The notes: generated by a model from the sequence alone, not told the origin. Positions 52,201-62,442 are shown, counted from the first letter of the stretch. The stretch is DNA of 64,000 nucleotides from Forficula auricularia (GCA_024734495.1 JALMQS010000102.1:10808640-10872639); one strand, 5' to 3'. Translations and numbers: made by a program.

Positions 52201-55200
52201 ATTTTGCAGTTTTTTGCAAAGAACCGCAGTTTTTCCTTCATAAAATGAAAACCACTGATCCTAGAAACTTGATTCCTATTTCATTGTCTAGGAAATTTTG
52301 TTGACTTGAACGTTTACTTCGACCACTTTTTTGTTAAAATTTTTAGATTTATAGATATCCAGCATTTTCCATGACAGGAAATGATCCATTGCTTCAAAAA
52401 ATCGCAGTTTTTCCTTCATAAAATGAAAACCACTCATCCTAGAAACTTGATTCCTATCTCATTCTCTAGGAAGTTTTATTTCCTTGAACGTTTACTCCGA
52501 CCACTTTTTTGATAAAACTCTTAGATTTATAGATATCCTACATTTTCCGGACATGATTTGATCCGAATCCTCAAAAGCGTCATGGAAAACTGAAAAAACT
52601 CCGAAATTTTCTTATTTTGAGGCGCGTAGAAAAATTTCCACAACACAGATTTGGGGGAAAACTTAGGGTAGTAATATTGGAGTACCAATAAAGGTATTCC
52701 CACAATAAAATCTTTAAAGGGAATTATTTCCTGTTAAAATCCTAATTTGCCTGGACTATAAATATTACCATAGATACTTCATAAAATTTAAGTTTAATTT
52801 ACATTATTAGATTGATTGAAATTTAATTTTCTAGATAAAATTTTAGAGACTCTTTATTCATAAGATTATTACGCTATCATTTAAAATCATACTAAGCATT
52901 TGACAAAATTTATATTAGGCATAGATTTTGTTCTAATGGACTTTAATGAAAAAATATTCTAAGAAGCATTTGAAAATTACCCCAATATTATAACTCAAAA
53001 CGCCATAAACAAAATAATAATACTTTATCAAAAATATCTAATTTTAATGTATTTTTAACCGACTTCAAAAAAGGAAGAGGTTCTCTATTCGACTATATAT
53101 ATTTTTTTTTTTTTGTGTCTATGTTACCTCATATCTCTGCCGCCAATTGTGAACCGATTTTGATGATTTTTTTTGCATTGGGTTCAGTCTAGTTTCCGAT
53201 TGGTCCCGTTTTTTTTTTCATTGGTATTGGAACTTTTTTGTTGTGTTTGTTTAGGCATAACTTCTTTGTTTATGAACCGATTTCGATAATTCTTTTTTTA
53301 TTGGAAAGGGGGTATCTTTGGGATGGTGCCATATTAATTTGGTCAAGTTCTGATGATATGATCACTATTAATAACATGACTAAAAAGAGAAAATAAAAAA
53401 TAATTTTTAAGAAAAAAATAAAACCGACTTCAAAAAATTAAATGCAACAAATAAAATACACTAATAATTATTATATAATTTAGTTACAACTAAACGACGA
53501 AATATTAACATGAAATCACTTTTTGAAGTCGGTGCCAAACATATACATTATATGAATCGCACTCGACGGATCTTAGTACGTTTGGCGGGTACGCTTGCTT
53601 ATAGGTATAGTTTGTTTGGCACCGACTTTAAAAAGTAATTTCATGTTAATATTTCATCGTTTAGTTGTAACTAAATTAGATAATAATTATTTAATAACTT
53701 TTAGTGTATTTTGCATTTAATTTTTTGAAGTCGGTTTTATTTTTTTCTTATAACTATCTAGATTGGTAAAGTTAGGAATTGAAGGCGGATGAATTGTTTG
53801 TGTGATTAGTTTTAGAGACTCCTTATTTATAAGATTATTAGCGAGGGGTGAACCGCGATTGGAATTAGGTGTACACCGTCTTTGGAATTATTTTGGAATT
53901 CATTTGATCAGTGTTTTTCAACCTGTGGGTCGAGGCCCCCTGGGGGCTCGCGAAGCCTCAGTAATAAATCAACACTTTTTTACTGTTTTTATGTGTTTTT
54001 TACTATATAGTAAAAAAAAATGAAAAATTGTACACAAAATCACGAGCTGGGCCTCTCAAACAGAGGGGGGTAAGAATGCAAACGATACATCGATGTTTCA
54101 GTAGTAAAACATCGATGTTTTTCTATACGATGTTTTTTACATCGAAGTTCCGACTTTTTTCTTAGGCTGGAACAACAACAACGCAACAGGGAAACGGCTA
54201 TTATGAGAGTCTTATGATTATTGTATAACCTTCTAATAAAAAATTAACAACTTAAATCGTATTTTATTTTATACAAAAAAAAAAAAACTAGGCGATGTAT
54301 CGATACGTCGATGTTTTTTACTTTACCATACAAGGTTTGGTCAAGTATTGTAATCGTGCATGAAAAAAGTGTTTTTTTCCTTCTTTTTTTCGAAATATCT
54401 CAAAAACGGCTGAAACTATTTCGATTAAAAAAATTGAGCGAAACCATGGCATTTCGCTCTAATAAGTGAACATCGAAAAAATTATATTTTTCGAGATAAT
54501 AATTGTTTTGTCAAAATGTCTGTTAGTCTGTGCGTTACCAAATTTTTGTGGACGAGCTAGCTCAAAAACTAGTGGGAATATCGAAACCAAATTTCACACG
54601 TAGTTTTGGTCCATTGAGATTAAGAGCTGATTAGATTTTGGTGCATATCGACCCAAAATTAAGGGGGGTGGAGGGGAGTTAAAAATTAAAAATCTAGGCC
54701 ATTTGAGCAAACTCAACCAAATTTTGTATACATAATCAATGGGATCCCAGAAGTCTAAAAATGCAAAAACTAACCGCCCAAAATAGGGGGGGGGGGGGTC
54801 AAAAAATGAAAATCTTGTCCATTTACCAAACTCAACCAAATTTTGTATACATAATCAGTGGGACCCCAGAAGCATAAAAATGCAAAAACTAACCCCCCTC
54901 CTACATTGTTATAAATAATTTTAGGGGCCAGGTTGTATGGTAAAGTCAAGTGGATGGCCACATCAGAACACGTCAGCTTTTTTTACGATGTTTGCATCCC
55001 TAGATAGGGGGTCGCGAAATTTTTTTTTACTAATGGGGTCTCGTCATGGAAAAAGTTTGAAAAACATTGCATTAGATAATGCCCCTTTATCTATTGTCTT
55101 CTACTTGGAAATGAAAGTGAAAGTGGAAGTAGGTGTACACGATATTAGGTCACGGTTCACCCCTCGATTATTACTCTATCATTTAAAACCATACTAAGCA

Positions 55201-58200
55201 TTTGTTTATAATCTTGTTTTTGTTTTTGTTTTAGTTGACGAATGGATCAAAAGTAAAAAATTAAAATCTTTAGGCATGCCGAAATTCTTCGGATTCGGTT
55301 CCCATGAATTTCAAAAAGAGGCTTATCGATTTATTGTTTTGGAACGATTTGGCCAATGTATTGCAACTCTATTTAAACAACATAAATCATTTCCATTAAG
55401 TACAGTATTACAACTTTCTCATCAAATAGTAAGTTTGAACAAACGGTTTAATTTTTTAATAATTATCTGAGAAATGTATTTTTAACCAATTTTGTTTTAG
55501 TATATTTTATACATACAAATCTACTATGATAAAATTGATTCTTACACTTGACTATTCAATATACAAATATACTATATTATTATTATTATTTTGATTATTT
55601 ATGTTCATCGATTAAATTAATATGTAGTTGTAGGGAAATAAGGACAATAGCTTATGCAAATAATTTTTGTTTTTTGCCAACGTTTCGTCAACTTTGTTGA
55701 CTTCCTCAGGGCTCAAACAAACTTAACTTCTTTGCATATTTGTCATTTTATTAAGGTAGTTCTTTCACAAATGCAAAAATTCAAGAAGTCTTTGAAACTT
55801 GAAATATAAGTCATTAAAAGCATAGTACACATACTGTTAAAATTTGAAGACGATTTACCACACCAAACATGAAATAATTGCAATTAAAAATGACATTTTT
55901 TACATAGAGTAGATAGGGAAAGGGTGGGGATATGATCATTATTTTATTTTTTTTCATTGAAGGACTTTCACCATCTTGATGAAAAACTAATATTTGTTAG
56001 AATAATATATTCGGAGTAACTTAAAAAAAAAATGAAATTATTTACCTCGTAGATTTGATAAAAAACAAAAAAAAAAAATATATTTGGGCGATTATTTTTA
56101 GTAGAGGGGATATAAGCACAATGGCTTGGAAACGATCCGGCAAGTATGTATGTGTGTATCCATTTAGAGATTTCTTAGTGTGAGTGGTACAGTCACCTTA
56201 AAAAAACATAACCTAAAATTTTAGTTCCTTTCATATTTATAGAGTGGTTACGAGGCTAAAACTTTTTGTGTGGATTGTCGCGAAAGAACCTCCTTAATAT
56301 TCATTCTTATCAAACACATCATGCCAGTCATTACACAGATTGAAGTATTTTCAATCTGTGTGTTGACTGGCCTTATGTGTTTGCTAAGAATGAATATTAA
56401 TAAAATGACAAATATGCAAAGAGGTTAATTTGTTTGAGCCCTGAGGAAGTCAACAAAGTTGACGAAACGTTGGCAAAAAATAAAAATTATTTGCATAAGC
56501 TATTGTCCTTATTTACCTACAACTACTTATTAATTATTATTATTTTTAAAATATAATTTATATCTATTAAAATTTACTAAGACATTTTTTAAGAAAATTT
56601 TAATTCATAATTACAACACAGTTTCTGAGATAATAGTTAATAAATAATGAAAAATGTATAATGAAAAATTTACACTAAAAACAAGCTGGCAACAACTCAT
56701 TTATTTAACCTAAAAAGTGGGTTAACTTTAGTAATTTTTTTGACGTTTTTTCGCTTCAGCCATTGTCGCAAGAGCTTTCAATCACTTATTAAGAACTTTT
56801 TGTTTTATAAATCTCCCTTTATAATGTACTTCATCTGAAATTTCTATGATAAAATATATACAAGCTCGGACAGTGTTGCCAAATTTGTCAAACGAGCACG
56901 GGATTGGCTAGTAGTGTGGTACATAAACAGCAAAAAATTTGGGACTTATGAATTATGAATCCTTATTCTGTCTGTTCTATATATACTAGCATTAACTTTT
57001 TGCTAGTATTGTCGCAAAACAACTACCTTAATTTGAATGAAACTATAAAATAAGATTCAAAATATTATATCATTAAATTTTTTAACAATTAATGATAATG
57101 TTCTAACGATTATACTCGAGCTACTTCACTAAGCAACTTTTAATGTATTTTTAAATTTTATTTGAAAAATAATATAATCAAATTCAATACATAAGTACTT
57201 CGTTATTATCAATTAAGTTATATTTCACGAAAAAACGAAATACAGAAAGATCCTTAAAATGTAATCTATTATAGTTAACACTAAATATTGCTCAAAATTT
57301 GTCATCAATGGCAAGTTTAAAATTCTTTTAGTTATTAGATAAAATATTTTTTATTATTTAAATTTTTCATTAAAGGAGGATTATTTTAAAATACTCTTTC
57401 ACCATGGGAAGTCCAACTTTTCAAAATTCTTCTGTTTATAGTACTGACTTCTAAAGCTTCATTAATTCGATCAGAATGTTTTTAAATTTTCTAAGACATG
57501 TAGGTATATTGTAAAAATAAAATTTGGTTAGTAGTATGGTACATAAACAGCAAAAAATTTTGGTCTTATGAATTATGAATCCTTATTGTCTGTTCTATAT
57601 ACTCTAGCATTAACTTTTTGCTAGTATTGTCGCGAAACAACTACCTTAACTCACAACACATATAAAATTTAAGTTATTTTAATGATTGATTTTTTTATAT
57701 TTAGTGCATATTTTTAAATATTTGTAACATTTTTTTTAATTAAAATTATGATTTTGCAGATTGATGTTCTTGAATACATTCATAGCCTTGGTTACGTTCA
57801 TGGCGATATAAAAGGTGATAACTTATTATTGGGTCGTAATAAAGCTTCCGAGAACCAAGTATATTTAGTTGATTTTGGTCTTGCATCGAAATGTTCCATA
57901 AAAACGGAATTCAAACCAGATCCTAAGAAAGCCCATGATGGAACTATTGAATATACAAGCAGAGACGCACATCATGGAGGTACTAAAATTGTTATCCTGT
58001 TGTTAATTAGCAAATATTTATGAAAAAAACATTTTTCTCTATTTCATAATTTAATTTATCGATTAAAGTAATTAAATTAGAAAACAAACATTATATTATC
58101 ATCCAAGAGCACATGACCCATTTTACTTTACCATACAGAATATGAAAATAGTGTTTTTTTTCCTTCTTTTTTTCAAAATATCTCAAAAACGGCTGAAATT

Positions 58201-60597
58201 ATTTTGATTAGAAAAATTGAGCCAAACCATGGCATTTCGTTCTATAAAAAAACCCTAATAAGTGAATATCGAAAAAATTATATTTTTCGAGATAATTGTT
58301 TTGTCAAAATGTCTGTTAGTTAGTCTGGTTGTCCGTTAGTCTGTGCGTTACCAAATTTTTGTGGACGAGCTAGCTCAAAAACTAGTTTGAATATCGAAAC
58401 CAAATTTCACAAGTGTTTTTTTTCCTTCTTTTTTTCGAAATATCTCAAAAACGGCTGAAACTATTTCGATTAAAAAAATTGAGCGAAACCATGGCATTTC
58501 GCTCTAATAAGTGAACCTCGAAAAAATTATATTTTTCGAGATACCTAATAATTGTTTTGTCAAAATGTCTGTTAGTCTGTGCGTTACCAAATTTTTGTGG
58601 ACGAGCTAGCTCAAAAACTAGTGGGAATATCGAAACCAAATTTCACACGTAGTTTTGGTCCATTGAGATTAAGAGCTGATTAGATTTTGGTGCATATCGA
58701 CCCAAAATTAAGAGGGGTAGAGGTGGGTTAAAAATTAAAAATCTGGGTTATTTGAGCAAACTCAACCAAATTTTGTATACATAATCAGTGGGACCCCAGA
58801 AGTATAAAAATGCAAAAACTAACCCCCCTACATGATTATAATAATTATAGGGTCCAGGTTGTATGGTAAAGTCAGATGGATGGCCACATCAGACACGTCA
58901 GCTTATTTCATGAAGTGTTTAATTCAAGTAGAAATTTTGCATAGTGGTATTAATAGTATAGATGAGTAGGGAATCGGCTGTTTGCCTGATCTACCTGGGT
59001 ACTCCTGATACTGCGCATAGGAGAATGTTGTAAAAAAATGCTTGCCAAAAAAAGTGTTTGATTCAAAATCCAACAAATACTATTCGACAGTTAAGTTGAT
59101 TTTAAATTAAAAATTAACTAAGCCAGACATTTTTAGGGGGGTTAACACTGACCCAGACTACCCTCAAGTTGCATTTTTTTTATTTGAAAAAATGTGATTG
59201 ATTCACACTGACATTTTAATAGCGTCTTAATTATATGTTTTTAATAATACTTGCAAAAAGCCAGACACTTTTGCCGGGGTTTAACAATTGCCAGACGTCG
59301 AAATAAATCTTGTACGGATAGTTTTTAAGGAATTTGGTGTTGGTACTTGGTGAAACATTTTTTAAAATTATTGGGTAAAAATTACTTGGTAGGTTTCACA
59401 TTAAGATATAAAAAATAAAACGAATTTATTTTTGTAGAATCTTTAATCTCGATATATATATTTCGGGTGACTAACCCATCTTCAGGAGCAACAGAAAGTT
59501 ACTTTGATGGTTAAGAGTGTCGGACCGCTGGCCTGAAATACGCTGGTTCGAGACCGAGTCTCAGCAGATATTTGCAGTCGCCTCCTCTTGGAAAGCAATG
59601 GCAACCTATCAAGAGTATAATTGCCTAGTAACCTCTCCAAACTAGCCGTTCGGAACCGGCGTTAAAAAGTAGGTCCCGTATATCTGTGTAAAAACAGCTA
59701 AACACACTCAGCACAGGTATATGTGGAGAGGAGCCAAAACGTCAGGGAGACCCGATATGGCACTTAAAAGAATAAGATTTTATTTTTTTATTATTTTTTA
59801 ATAGAATTTTCTTAATTAAAGTATTGTTTTTTTTTGTTTTAGTACCTACCATGCGAGGGGATTTAGAAATTTTGGCCTACAATATGGTGCACTGGTTAAG
59901 TTCAACACTTCCATGGTTAAATGAAATTCAAGATCCTAAAGTAGTTCAACAACTTAAAGAGAAGAACATGAAGAAAATTCCTGAATTTTTGAAGAGTTGT
60001 TTTTCTAAAGAAAAACCTCCTAGTAATAAATATTATTCATATCATAACACAAAATTACTTAATTTTTATATTTCTTAATATTCATTTTCAGCTTCTCTTG
60101 GTAAATTTTTAAATTATATTGCATCATTGAAATTTAACGCCACGCCAGATCATGCTTTTTGTCGGAAACTATTTAAAGATGAACTTACTAAAATTAAATT
60201 TTCCTTAACAAGTAAAATGGTATTTTCAAATAATAATTCTAAAGAGAATAAAAAGACAACTTCTAAGAGCAAAATCGCTCTACAAAAGAGTGAAAGTGAA
60301 AATGAAGAAAGTGAAGATGAAGAAGATAAGGACGAAGAGCCTGAATATTTTTCAGATTCAGAACCAGAAAGAGCAGCAAAATTACAATCCAAAAGAAAAC
60401 TCCGGAGTACCCGTAGAAAGCTTCTTTCAAAAGACAGCTTCTCCGATAGTGAGGTTTCGCCTTCTCCTCCTAAAAAAACGAGGAGAAAATTAATAAAACC
60501 TGTGGATAGTCCTCAATTTTTGAAAAGCCTTGCCTTAAAAAACAGTTATGTTGTAAGACATCCGGATATCATAAAAGCAGAACAAAATAAAAAATAA
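49060..60597 (+). CDS. VRK1: VRK1-type vaccinia-related protein kinase (six exons, complete)
   Basis: A nuclear Ser/Thr kinase of the VRK family (ballchen/NHK-1 in flies), known to act on histone tails and BAF in mitosis and meiosis. Exons: 49060-49266, 50838-50907, 55235-55428, 57760-57979, 59843-60022 and 60092-60597. GT-AG introns and matching phases give 458 codons plus TAA. Features: Gly-rich loop 'IGKGGFGEVY' (42-51), ATP lysine K68, 'YIHSLGYVHGDIKGDNLL' with catalytic D173 and N178, metal-binding D195 in DFG, 'HDGTIEYTSRDAHHG' (VRK activation segment), and 'RGDLEILAYNMVHWLSSTLP'. The C-terminal tail has an acidic run (about 353-373) and basic NLS-like clusters (KRKLRSTRRKLL, PPKKTRRKLI). 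The start ATG has context CAACATGG. AATAAA at about 60749. Confidence 0.96.
49465..49611 (+). mobile_element. MITE family M8, copy i
   Basis: Perfect 8-bp TSD GACCGAAC (49457-49464, 49612-49619). The last three bases of the right TIR are missing. In VRK1 intron 1. Confidence 0.92.
49680..50085 (+). repeat. Dispersed repeat R77, copy 1
   Basis: 'AAATTACTTGAAAAAATGGC', 'GATTTTATTGCTGGAATACC' and 'TTTCAGTTTTTCTTGAATAA' are shared with 51345-51620 (same strand) and in part inverted at 52600-52760. Both direct copies keep an open frame ('AGIPLLVL.YY.PKF'). Confidence 0.75.
50106..50717 (+). mobile_element. Internally deleted mariner element
   Basis: TA TSDs (50104-50105, 50718-50719) and TIR TTAGGTTGTTTCAAAAGTTT. 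It encodes an N-terminal piece 'RFAKFRSGDSSLEDKPRSGR' and, after an internal deletion and frameshift near 50410, the C-terminal 'PPYSPDLSTTDYHLFKHFDN' with the last Asp of DD34D. The middle of the transposase is gone. Confidence 0.92.
50294..50649 (+). pseudogene. Mariner transposase remnant
   Basis: The helix-turn-helix linker part (GDSSLEDKPRSGRPRV) and the C terminus (SPDLSTTDYHLFKHF to LRWQKSTDSNGAYFD) are in different frames. The first two catalytic Asp residues are deleted. Confidence 0.9.
50838..50907 (+). CDS. VRK1: VRK1 exon 2
   Basis: Acceptor CTTCTAG, donor ACAA|GTAAGA. Encodes EPKENGPLYVELHCYMRIGK PET, matching the VRK alpha-C region. Confidence 0.94.
51345..51620 (+). repeat. 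Dispersed repeat R77, copy 2
   Basis: Direct homologue of 49710-49985. Reads 'KQEIIPCKDFIAGIPLLVLK', 'FSPKSVFWEFFYGPQNE' and ends IPIR-stop. No domain recognised. Confidence 0.7.
51990..52760. repeat. Foldback family of 47150-47700 plus inverted R77
   Basis: 'GTTTTTCCTTCATAAAATGA' and 'GACCACTTTTTTG' occur twice in tandem. 52600-52760 is an inverted partial R77 copy. Confidence 0.7.
53050..53330 (+). repeat. Dispersed repeat with CCGACTTCAAAAAAGGAAG start
   Basis: 'AACCGACTTCAAAAAAGGAA' then 'GTGAACCGATTTTGATGATT' and 'TTCATTGGTATTGGA'. The inverse of this block is at 38720-38900. CCGACTTCAAAAAAGGA-type repeats recur in many arthropod genomes. The class is not resolved here. Confidence 0.55.
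53410..53750. mobile_element. Foldback with AAAACCGACTTCAAAAAATT ends, copy 2
   Basis: Homologous to 48440-48810 over the whole length, with a small deletion on both arms. Confidence 0.85.
53909..55069 (+). mobile_element. hAT-like element inside MITE copy j
   Basis: The termini CAGTGTTTTTCAACCTGTGG and TTTGAAAAACATTG are hAT-type. CATTTGAT / CATTAGAT (53901-53908, 55070-55077) form an 8-bp TSD with one change. It carries a nested ACTTTACCATAC-family element and a cluster of 'ACATCGATGTTT' repeats, but no transposase. Confidence 0.88.
54313..54980 (-). mobile_element. ACTTTACCATAC-family repeat, copy 3 (nested in the hAT element)
   Basis: Begins 'ACTTTACCATACAAGG' and ends 'GGTTGTATGGTAAAGTCAAG' 'TGGATGGCCACATCAGAACA'. 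Opposite orientation to copies 1 and 2. Confidence 0.8.
55235..55428 (+). CDS. VRK1: VRK1 exon 3
   Basis: Acceptor TTTTAG, donor ATA|GTAAGT. Encodes DEWIKSKKLKSLGMPKFFGF, 'GSHEFQKEAYRFIVLERFG' and 'FPLSTVLQLSHQI'. Confidence 0.95.
55671..55720 (-). ncRNA. Hammerhead ribozyme motif, family D, copy 1
   Basis: Minus strand: GAGCC, CTGAGGA, A, stem II GTCAAC/GTTGAC (perfect six base pairs, loop AAA), GAAA, CGTT, GGC. Stem I GCC/GGC pairs across the core, with TTT/AAA beyond an internal loop. Confidence 0.7.
55751..56297 (+). mobile_element. TTAA-flanked MITE, family T1, copy 3
   Basis: TTAAGGTAGTTCTTTCACAA to CGAAAGAACCTCCTTAA, TTAA at both ends. It is inserted in the family D foldback, so it is younger than the foldback. 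Confidence 0.88.
56431..56482 (+). ncRNA. Hammerhead ribozyme motif, family D, copy 2
   Basis: GAGCC, CTGAGGA, A, stem II GTCAAC/GTTGAC, GAAA, CGTT, GGC. Identical core to copy 1 and in opposite orientation, so each DNA strand carries one motif. Confidence 0.7.
56580..57031 (+). mobile_element. TTAA family T2, copy with inverted interior
   Basis: 'GAACTTTTTGTTTTATAAAT' and 'ATACAAGCTCGGACAGTGTT' match the inverse of 18400-18560. The right end is GCAAAACAACTACCTTAA. Confidence 0.8.
57527..57651 (+). mobile_element. TTAA family T2, terminal fragment
   Basis: Repeats the last 125 bp of the preceding copy: 'AGCATTAACTTTTTGCTAGT' then GCGAAACAACTACCTTAA. Confidence 0.8.
57760..57979 (+). CDS. 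VRK1: VRK1 exon 4 (catalytic loop)
   Basis: Acceptor TTTTGCAG, donor GGAG|GTACTA. Encodes IDVLEYIHSLGYVHGDIK, GDNLLLGRNKASENQVYLVD, FGLASKCSIKTEFK and 'KAHDGTIEYTSRDAHHG'. Confidence 0.97.
58119..58905 (-). mobile_element. ACTTTACCATAC-family repeat, copy 4 with internal duplication
   Basis: Starts ACTTTACCATACAGAATATG and ends GTTGTATGGTAAAGTCAGAT. The block 'CTCAAAAACGGCTGAAA' to 'ATCGAAACCAAATTTCACA' is present twice (58180-58410 and 58440-58645). Confidence 0.8.
59444..59495 (-). ncRNA. Hammerhead ribozyme motif, family E
   Basis: Minus strand: GCTC, CTGAAGA, T, stem II GGGT/ACCC (loop TAGTC), GAAA, an AT-repeat palindrome ATATATATAT forming stem III, C at the cleavage site (canonical UC), then GAG pairing with CTC as stem I. 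The core is complete. Confidence 0.68.
59505..59775 (+). mobile_element. SINE family 2, copy 3 (VRK1 intron 4)
   Basis: 'GGTTCGAGACCGAGTCTCAG', 'GGAAAGCAATGGCAACC', 'GAACCGGCGTTAAAAAGTAG', 'CACTCAGCACAGGTATATGT' and end 'GATATGGCACTTAAAAGAAT'. The first 15-20 bp of the head are missing. Confidence 0.88.
59843..60022 (+). CDS. VRK1: VRK1 exon 5
   Basis: Acceptor GTTTTAG, donor CCTA|GTAATA. Encodes (V)PTMRGDLEILAYNMVHWL, SSTLPWLNEIQDPKVVQQ and 'FLKSCFSKEKPP'. Confidence 0.95.
60092..60597 (+). CDS. VRK1: VRK1 exon 6 (kinase end, acidic/basic tail)
   Basis: Acceptor ATTTTCAG. 'SLGKFLNYIASLKFNATPDH' ends the kinase domain. Then come a Ser/Lys linker, the acidic cluster ESENEESEDEEDKDEEPEYF, basic clusters and the stop at 60595-60597. 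Confidence 0.95.
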
Positions 60598-60779
60598 TCA
60601 TTCTTAATGATGAATTGAATTTTCCTAATTTTTGTATTTATCTAATATTTTTGCATCCCTCTACTAGTTTATTGTTAAATCAGATAAAATACAGTTAAAT
60701 GATATTTTTTCATTCTAATCGTCTCATTTTTATTTATCTACTAAATTAAATAAAGTTAAATATTTTTGTTTGAAATCTT

Positions 60780-61460
60780 CTCTTGTTGATTATTCTCCCC
60801 CCCCCCCCCAATAATCATTCCTATTTATAAATTTTGAACAGGGAGGGGACACTAGCTCGAGAAAGTGTCTCCTGCTGACGTCACCAGCCGCCATGCTGGT
60901 CACAGCAAGAAATAGGAATACCCATAAGATCAATGCTAATATTTTTATAATTTAATCTATATATCTTTAAATAAAAAGGTTTTTAAATAGAACAAATATA
61001 TAAATAAATATTCAAAAAATGTTATTTCTTAAATTTGCCATGAATTAAATACCTACTTTCAGTAAAAATTAGATAAAACGAGCGCGCTTGTACTTATTAT
61101 TTTTCTTGCGATCACTTGTAAGATAATTTTTTATTTTAAAGATTAAGGAAAAACATAGAAGATGATTATTAAATATTTATTTAAAATTGTTCACTTTGTT
61201 CCTGAATCCTTTATATTTAGTAAAAATTTTGCTAAATTAATATTTGGAACTCGAAAAAAACAATAAATACACGATAAGTGGGTCTATTAAACTAACTTGA
61301 CAGTCAAAAAACTTGAAACTAATTTATTGTTTTTAAAGAAAATATAAATTATACTGTATGTAAATAAAATGCTAAATATAAACACTTTAAATAAAAAATA
61401 AAAAATATATAAAGTAAATAGAATCTGTTTTACATCACTCTTAATAATAAAAAACTCTTA
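60780..61460. other. Intergenic AT-rich DNA after VRK1
   Basis: A C-run (60799-60810) and A/T-rich sequence. No gene recognised. Confidence 0.5.
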
Positions 61461-61631
61461 AAAATGGGTTCTATTAACATGTATTCAAATGGGAAGAGAG
61501 ATTCTTCTGCTGTGAGTATCATGGCAGCTGGAGGGGAAATGCCTGTCCTGGAGACACCCCCCACTCCTGCTTTTCAAGCTAAGCTATTCCTCCTTATCTC
61601 CTTGATTTTGAATCCCATATTCAGATTAGAC

Positions 61632-61725
61632 CAGTGTGGTTTCCAACAAGGAAGTCGCGATAATTTTTTAATGCAAAATTAATTTTCATACTATAAATAC
61701 CTATGTACAAATAAATAAAACTTCA
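61632..61725 (+). mobile_element. Possible hAT-terminus relic
   Basis: 'CAGTGTGGTTTCCAACAAGG' 'AAGTCGCG' and 'TACAAATAAATAAAACTT' resemble 23213-23310. Confidence 0.35.
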
Positions 61726-61800
61726 TATCGTAAAGTATGCTTCAACTTCTAATTTTAACCTACTAAAACTTGCCCCATATTTTTCAATATTTTCGGCCGA

Positions 61801-62064
61801 AATGATAGCAATAAGAGGGGCAATTTCTTATATAATAGGCATCAATACCGAAACTGCTGCTGTCATAACAGATTCACAATCAGCTCTTCTCTCCATTCAG
61901 AGAGCAAAGGTCAAACTTAAAATAGGTCAGCTAGAAGAAGACATATTAAATATCCTAAATTCATACCATGACAAAGGACTAACAATTTCACCAATCTGAA
62001 CAAAAGGACACAGTAATACTTCTGGAAATGATATAGCAGGCTATTTAGCCAAGAAGGCAGCATA
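61801..62064 (+). pseudogene. LINE RNase H domain remnant
   Basis: DSQSAL and the GHS...GND...A block are the RNase H catalytic neighbourhoods. It is interrupted by TGA at 61997 and by the LTR insertion at 62070. Confidence 0.85.
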
Positions 62065-62069
62065 CTCAG

Positions 62070-62223
62070 TGAACAAGATTAATAACGTTAAATTAGGCTT
62101 TATTAAGCATAATTCTACATCAATGATAAATTGATCATATATTTATAAACAACAACATAATATAAATAAACAATAGGAACAACTAGAATAACAACAATAT
62201 TTTGAATTAACTTTACTATCTCA
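62070..62223 (-). repeat. 3' LTR of the small LTR element
   Basis: 154 bp. Matches 62960-63088 except for a 21-bp segment around 62177. Confidence 0.92.
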
Positions 62224-62233
62224 TTCTTCCCCC

Positions 62234-62440
62234 CTAAGTTTTTAAATGATAGTCATTGAGATAGGCAGATGGTTTTCGTATTCTGGAGCTGCGGCGAAGA
62301 TTCAAACTTGATGGGTTATCTTGTTCGGGATCTGGGCTTACAGGATATTCTATGGATTCAAAAGGGGAATGAGATAGGGATGGTCGGGCATCTTCTAGGT
62401 CGTTTTCAATTAAATGAGTTTGTAGAGGATCAAGATGTCT
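62234..62440 (-). pseudogene. Ty3/gypsy-type pol C-terminal remnant
   Basis: 'LDPLQTHLIENDLEDARPSL' to 'LRRSSRIRKPSAYLNDYHL' and a stop. The basic 'RRSSRIRKPSAYL' is typical of the C-terminal tail after integrase. Everything upstream is gone. Confidence 0.7.
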
Positions 62441-62442
62441 TA

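Larger units (their letters stand above)
53842..55166 (+). mobile_element. MITE family M8, copy j, split by a hAT-like insertion
   Basis: CGAGGGGTGAACCGCGATTG begins and CACGGTTCACCCCTCG ends it. TSD ATTATTAG / ATTATTAC. The interior is interrupted at 53909-55069. Confidence 0.92.
55625..56530. mobile_element. Foldback with paired hammerheads, interrupted by a TTAA element
   Basis: 'TAGTTGTAGGGAAATAAGGA' (55625) is mirrored at 56500-56525, and 'GCAAAGAAGTTAAGTTTG' is matched across the centre. The arms carry D1 (minus) and D2 (plus) hammerhead motifs. The inner hairpin 'CACACAGATTGAAAATACTT'-type pairing is near 56330-56365. A T1 TTAA element (55751-56297) sits in one arm. Confidence 0.85.

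Noticed and set aside
61464..61682. 72-codon frame MGSINMYSNGKRD...
   Set aside because: No domain, no conserved partner, and its 3' part runs into a hAT-like relic.
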